Source: Fasciolopsis buskii (Eukaryota; Platyhelminthes; Trematoda; Plagiorchiida; Fasciolidae). From it: a stretch of 64,000 bases of DNA. This document shows, in pieces, positions 59,201-64,000 of the stretch. Under the pieces are notes generated by a model. The model made no database searches, had not been told where the DNA came from, and saw only the letters and a list, made by a program, of their open reading frames with translations. The stretch spans positions 48,374 through 112,373 of the forward strand of contig LUCM01003846.1 of the NCBI GenBank assembly GCA_008360955.1, given 5' to 3'. Position 1 is the first letter of the stretch; every line of letters starts with the position of its first letter. The position numbers were made by a program, and so were the translations under genes.

Positions 59201-62149
59201 TTCAGTTCGGTAAACTCAGCGTCAATGGCACAGTTCTCACACTATGGTTGAGGGTAGAATCCCAGGGCCATAAAGACCGACAATATTCCGGTACCTTAAA
59301 TCTCAGCAATCATTTTTGGTCGCAAAACAGGATCACTTCAGCGCACACCAGGGTGATGCTGAATAATCGGATATCAAGCTGAGACCATAGATGGGTCGAA
59401 TCAACAAAACTTAACTGGATCTTCCGAATAAAGGGTGAAAGCTTTGTTTGATATCTTATTACTTGTCGGGATAATTTAGTTCAGTTTTTATAAACATTAA
59501 CCTTGCACTGATATGCTGTGGTTTTAATTATTACCCCAGAGCAACAAATACTCAAAAGAGAGGAGAACGAAGAGTAATGAAAGACAACGGCATTCAGTCA
59601 TGGCATCTGACATATCTAACCAGCTTGCCAGGAGATCCTGTGGACCTCAACTCAGTAGTCTAAATTGATCTGTGCGAAACAATTCATCAGTTAATTTCCT
59701 CATAGCTCTACTCCATGCGCCACAAGGGGAGAGAAACTTGACCCAGTTCACTGAACTTCTCTGCTGCTAGGAAAACGTTTTGTTTCCAGTCAAAGTAGTC
59801 TTGCAATAAGATTTCACATTTTGGAGATCCGAAGCTCATGGCAAACGCGACCAGTCAACTTAGTCAGATCATTCCAGACACCAAACCATGTAAAGACAAA
59901 ATGCAGCCCTCCGTCTATAAACATGGTCCATCCGATGGGCGACCACAAAGATGGCCAATCCAGTCCAGTGGAGTGGGTGTAGAAAGTTGTACTCAGATCC
60001 GAACAATCACTACGTCGCCTTCGGTGGCTTGGACACGCATTTCGTATGCCTGCAGTCAACTACCTTTTAGTGCTGTTTTTGCACGCGTTGGACAAGGCTG
60101 GAAGAAGCAACGTGGCGGTCGGCCTATGAGTTAGCGTAGAGGTATGAAGAAGTTAGCTCCGGTTGGTGCTTCCCGCATTTCTGTTTGGAACCCAAGAGAT
60201 AAGGATTGTTGTTGTCTGGAGACGCTGAGAAACAGCTCAGAACCGAAGTCAGTAGCGCAAATGCTGTGGCTTGTCTGTAGAACTCGTCCTCTTTAAAAAA
60301 TGACTCGAAAATAGCCAAAAATCACAAAATGTGTACGGGAGAAAACAAAAGTTGGTTTGTTGTGTTTTAACACCGTTATCTTCGTGGTATTGGCAGAACA
60401 TGATGGAACAACGTAGTTAGTAATTCAGAGGTTAGGCATAAGGTACTAGACTCTAGAGTTCAGTCTTCAGAAAAGACCCTGAGTGTGAACAGATTAAAAT
60501 AGTTGGAATTTATGTTGTTCATCACAAAAGAACACCTAAATCATTTTACGCTGCTCTCCGAGACAGGTAATGGTTGGAAGGTGAGTTGAGGTCAACAGCT
60601 GACCGCGTGCCAAAGAAATATGAAAATCCTAGCCAGTCTATTGGCCCATGTAGGTCTACCTAGACTACCTCGAGATCTCCCTAAATGATGGCTGGACACT
60701 ATAGAAGATATGGTTTAATGTCGTAGTCCGTGATGTACTTACACTCGAAATCGTTTGTGCTATATTATTTTGCAGCCCATCTTTCAATATTTCTTGTTGC
60801 ATTTTTCTCATTTGAATAAACCGTACCTTGAAGTAACACCCAAAACCAAAACACATCGATGCATGCTTAATGGTTGTCAAAAATGAACCGAACTGGATTG
60901 GACTGACATCAACATTGACATGACAATCGTACTAAATCTATTCAACCAAGCCGATTGAATCGCTAAACTGGAACACTAAGAGTTGAACAAACCGGCCACG
61001 TTTTTAGCCCTGTTTAACTGTTCGAGCACGGGGAATCGACTTGAAATGGTCAGTATAATCGTTCCCACAGTCTCGTATCTTCAATCAGGATAAACGATAA
61101 ACTGATTCAAGCGTTGGGATATCAGTCACATTGGTAAGCTGATTTCCTAGGCGAACAGTTGGCTAAGAATTGGGCGAGGTGATCGCAGATCCGTTTCCAT
61201 ATAATGCACACAAGCAGGTCAATACCTGAAAGTGTTCACGAGGGAACAGTACATACGTATATGTAACTCGATATAAAAATGCCGAAACCACCAAGTGTGT
61301 GCGTGAGGAACAACCGGATATTAAGATGCGTTTTCTAATTTAACCAAGATCAGAAAAACCAGCACTTCCGTAGTCTGGTTCTGAAGATTCGAAAACTTTC
61401 CCCACTAGTATATGTTACAGGCACGTCTCTCTAGAACCGAACCGTTTGGACACGTGAATTCTGATCAAATTTCACCAAAGCGATGCATCGGGTAAGATTT
61501 TACAGATATCGACTATGGATTTCGAAAGTTAATTGCCAACTATGTCTAGAATGAAACGACCGTCAAAAATCCTCTCATCACGGATGAAAATATATTTATA
61601 AATCTGTTTGCCTACTTCAGTGACCAAGTGGTCGCTGCTGATTCAAATCCGAGGCGGATTACTCCTAAATCGAACCATTTTCATTATGCTAGAAATAAGA
61701 AACGAAAAATGCTCTGCTCCAAACGAAAGATTTTCAAACCAGAAGATTGTACAAGTGTCGAACACGTGAAAGTGATTTGACGAAGCCCAGAACAAAAAAG
61801 CAAGGCGCTTGCCAAAAAGCATTGCAGAATGAGGGATCTCTTGATTGCCAAAAAAGGAAGGATGTCAAGGGACTGGCTTTGGACGACACTGTCCCGGAGT
61901 CAGGTCAGACCGGTAAAGCTTTATGGCATCAGACAAATGACGCCTGGGCCAGGAATCTGGTCGATGGCAAGTGTGAGAGCAAAGTCACAATCAGCCGGTC
62001 TGTCCTAGTCCTGAGACAAGGTGAAAGACGTCTGATTTTCATGACAAGTTCAGAGACGACCGGAGGCGTTGATCGAAACAAAGAACAAGGAAAAGAATGA
62101 ACCCGTTACATTGGATGCATTCACCCACTGAGCCTCGATTCGAACAGAC
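56213..62149. repeat. direct duplication, copy B (about 5.9 kb)
   Basis: Collinear with copy A. Even without the A-rich insert it is about 5 percent shorter, almost all through scattered single-base losses. It holds SINE family 1 at 56365-56625 and 58274-58510, RTE pieces at 59985-60130 and 60405-60545, a family 3 part at 60605-60740 and a CA tract at 57753-57776. Its right edge abuts repeat R'. Confidence 0.95.
59985..60545 (+). mobile_element. RTE-like C-terminal fragments in copy B
   Basis: LRRLRWLGHAFRMPAVNYLL is readable near 60009-60065 and VGQGWKKQRGGRP at 60085-60122, cleaner than in copy A. VVSNSEVRHKVLDSRVQSSE follows at 60411-60470. Together they identify the C-terminal part of an RTE-like reverse transcriptase. 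Confidence 0.78.
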
Positions 62150-62366
62150 AATCATCATCATCATTGTTCAGCGTTATACAGCAACACAAGTTTCACTGAT
62201 CGCTGCCTTTTCCCCAGAGTTACAAGTTTCCATAAAAAGAGTGAATATCCAAGGTGAACGGGGAGTAGACCTACACAGACGGGAACAGATAAGAATGCTG
62301 TCGTGTCCAACACACGAAACAGTCTATCTTTACAAGCGCACCCTTTCAGTCATTCTGATTCGATAG
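62143..62366 (-). repeat. repeat R' (second copy of R, (GAT)n tail)
   Basis: Same body as 46886-47118 with point differences. Its tail end touches the right edge of block B, whereas R touches the left edge of block A with its other end. Confidence 0.65.
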
Positions 62367-62849
62367 AAAATGACAACACGATCGGCACTGTTCGCGGTTC
62401 ACTGCCATATCCGAACAGACCTAAGTGAACCGTTTGATTATAACGAACAAACTGACCTGCAAGAAACCATTTGATAATTTTTCCTAGATTGGAAGGAAAA
62501 TACTGAAATGGAAAAGGCTAAATTTTACGATAGATATTTGCGGCTTTAAAACAACGGTACCGACGTGTGACGAAACACCAAGTTAAGAGTTCAAAAACCC
62601 TGGTGTGCCGTGGGTAACGAGCCGAGTAAGGCAGAATCGAGGACGAGATATCCCCACTTGAGAACCAGCGAGAAAATTGAACGTATGCAGTTTAGAATCA
62701 ACATTAAGCGAACCGAAGACTAATTTTAACTATGACCCGCACCACGCTGTATGCAAACCATCAATTTAGAACTAGTGAAAACCGTTTGCAGGTCATCGTT
62801 TTAACCGGACATAACCCTAACAATCTATGGTGCAACAATCGTGGAATAT
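62367..62849 (-). other. intron sequence, unassigned
   Basis: Nothing recognised. Confidence 0.4.
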
Positions 62850-63120
62850 GGAGCTCCACCAGGCAGTCGTCAAGTAGATTAAGCGTCTGTCACCAAAAGG
62901 GTCAAAAGTTTAGATCTCTAATCCGCCAGTCACTTTGGTAGCAAACGACAATTCACTTTCGCCGCCTGACTCAGTGAAACACTATGTGGTTCTACGACAG
63001 CCTAAGTCTCAGGACCATGGTTACTGGCCACTCCCCCTGGCCCCCTTATCCTCGTAGTGGGCCTTAGTGGCTATGGAACATGCTTCTTCCACTACACTCA
63101 CGCTTCAACCATATCATAAG
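62850..63120 (+). repeat. SINE family 1 copy, reference for the family
   Basis: A full-order copy: GTAGATTAAGCGTCTGTCAC, B-box-like AAAGTTTAGATCTCTAATCC, GTCACTTTGGTAGC, ACTATGTGGTTCTACGACAG, GGGCCTTAGTGGCTATGGAA and TTCCACTACACTCACGCTTC. It ends about 145 bases downstream of exon 1 in gene sense. Confidence 0.8.
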
Positions 63121-63264
63121 AAAATCTCACAAGCAAAGTAACGGACAAAACACTTTCGAATGGAGCTATCGTAAACTGGTCCGCTGCGATTAGATTTACT
63201 CAAAGGTTACGGTAGCCTGCAGCATAGCCAAAGATAAAGCATTCATAAATCAACAAAATCGTAC

Positions 63265-63579
63265 TTGCATGTAAGCCGACAACCAGAGGAGGCCACTGTT
63301 CCTCCCCGATGCTGTCCGATTTCTGATCCGTATCCTCGTAGACCGGATGCAATGGATGAAGCAGATCTTCCGATCGACATTGTGATGACAGTTTTAAGTC
63401 CACTTTGGAAACATCGATCAGAAAATTGAAACGATCGGATGATGTCATGGTTGGTCTGATTGATACAGACGATGACGGTGACAACAATAATGGAGAGGAT
63501 GATGTTGCCGGCGGGATAGAACGCTGTCGCTTCGGTGAGGGGGGTTGAATGAAGCTGTTAACTTCCGGCTTTGTGGGAG
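63265..63579 (-). CDS. SARA/endofin-like gene, tentative exon 1 of window (Ser/Pro-rich linker)
   Basis: A 315-bp exon candidate encodes about 104 residues rich in Ser and Pro (for example PPSPKRQRS and SSSPLLLSPSSS), then an acidic stretch. The acceptor is CTGTAG before 63579 and the donor is GTACGA after 63265. It enters with two bases of a codon and leaves with one, which is exactly the phase exon 2 needs. In the family this is the disordered linker after the FYVE finger, where SARA carries its Smad-binding region, and it is poorly conserved, so homology does not prove the exon. The open frame continues upstream to 63769, so a longer exon is possible. An intron of 19.7 kb separates it from the next exon. 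Confidence 0.5.
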
Positions 63580-64000
63580 CTACAGGGTGCGGACATTCGG
63601 TTAAAATGTATACGAAAAAATTACAAAACGTTTTCACGACAAACATCAACCTAATTAAATTCCCTTCAGTTTGAACAACCATTGGAAACTTTACGGATGT
63701 GGCAGTTTGTTTATCATCCTCTGTTGTAGAAACTATCGATTGCACGAAAACCAAAACCTGGCGTGGCAACGAAAAAAAAGTAGATAAAAAGTTTCAATAC
63801 AACCAAACTATGGGTTGCAACACCTAGTCATACGGGCGTACGGTTTTGATTTCTATCACACAAATTGAAATCAAATGTATAGAAAGTGTCCAGAAAATTT
63901 GGATTCATTCTGAAACGGTTTGATAAAGGTTTCCGAAATTGAAAACAACTGCGTTTATAGTTGGTATAAGAACTACCAAGGTCACGAATTTAGGCGACCC
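63580..64000 (-). other. intron or extended exon 1, window edge
   Basis: The minus-strand frame of exon 1 stays open to 63769, and an alternative acceptor (TTTCTACAACAG) lies near 63731. Nothing else is recognised up to the edge. Confidence 0.4.

Larger units (their letters stand above)
11464..63579 (-). other. SARA/endofin-type gene locus (ZFYVE9/ZFYVE16 family), 3' part
   Basis: Eight minus-strand exons can be chained with matching splice phases into about 871 codons ending at TGA 11464-11466. The family comprises early-endosome proteins that bind PI3P through a FYVE finger. SARA presents Smad2/3 to TGF-beta receptors, and endofin works in BMP/Smad signalling and endosomal traffic. Exons 3 to 8 follow the order of the conserved C-terminal domain (DUF3480/SARA_C) without a gap: WCFASFGLQAFGQQE, then WAKYLPLRVLLRLG, EADSHLVCVQ, FTGASF, IVEDGVVVQL, DQVGYQ and finally VELDFYLLD. 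The FYVE finger and start codon are not in the window and should lie beyond 64000. I cannot tell SARA from endofin; flukes may have one ancestral gene. Family assignment is strong and exon ends are inferred from GT/AG signals. Confidence 0.9.

Overview
This window looks like nuclear DNA of a digenean trematode (fluke-type flatworm). The reasons are AT-rich sequence, exons of 200-550 bp separated by introns of up to about 20 kb, many TA, CA and TATG microsatellites, and decayed non-LTR retroelements of the RTE, CR1/Perere-like and Penelope-like kinds in the mix usual for flukes. The species cannot be fixed from sequence alone. No bacterial features (operons, ribosome binding sites, CRISPR, insertion sequences) were seen.

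The one host gene I can support runs on the minus strand across most of the window. It is the C-terminal two thirds of a SARA/endofin-type protein (ZFYVE9/ZFYVE16 family). Eight exons, read 5' to 3', lie at 63579-63265 (tentative), 43533-43334, 42041-41708, 39979-39438, 28630-28403, 27267-26998, 22567-22289 and 11913-11464. They splice in compatible phases and end at a TGA at 11464-11466. Together they encode about 871 residues covering the post-FYVE linker and the conserved C-terminal domain (DUF3480/SARA_C). The FYVE zinc finger and the start codon must lie beyond position 64000. A possible poly(A) signal is at 11098-11103, and 1-11097 is downstream flank.

Introns and flank are filled with repeats. 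Penelope-like remnants with GIY-YIG endonuclease sequence lie at 1480-2000 (-) and 35540-36475 (+). CR1-like reverse transcriptase remnants lie at 19470-21090 and 28830-29420 (+). RTE-like pieces lie at 9383-10041, 13078-13200, 13379-14037, 15480-15810, 23820-23960, within both copies of a large duplication, and at 53722-54180. Short interspersed families include a tRNA-like SINE of about 270 bp (a dozen or more copies), a family of about 0.6 kb (five copies) and a third family with a tRNA-like section.

Two large structures stand out. First, an apparently perfect 1.03-kb inverted duplication (9013-10041 and 13379-14407) flanks the terminal exon of the SARA-like gene. Second, a block of about 6 kb occurs twice in direct orientation (47119-53719 and 56213-62149); the copies differ mainly by scattered single-base indels, the signature of unpolished long reads, so this is probably an assembly artefact. 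A degenerate hammerhead-ribozyme-like motif lies at 27384-27429 between two TA tracts. No plainly new biological system was found.
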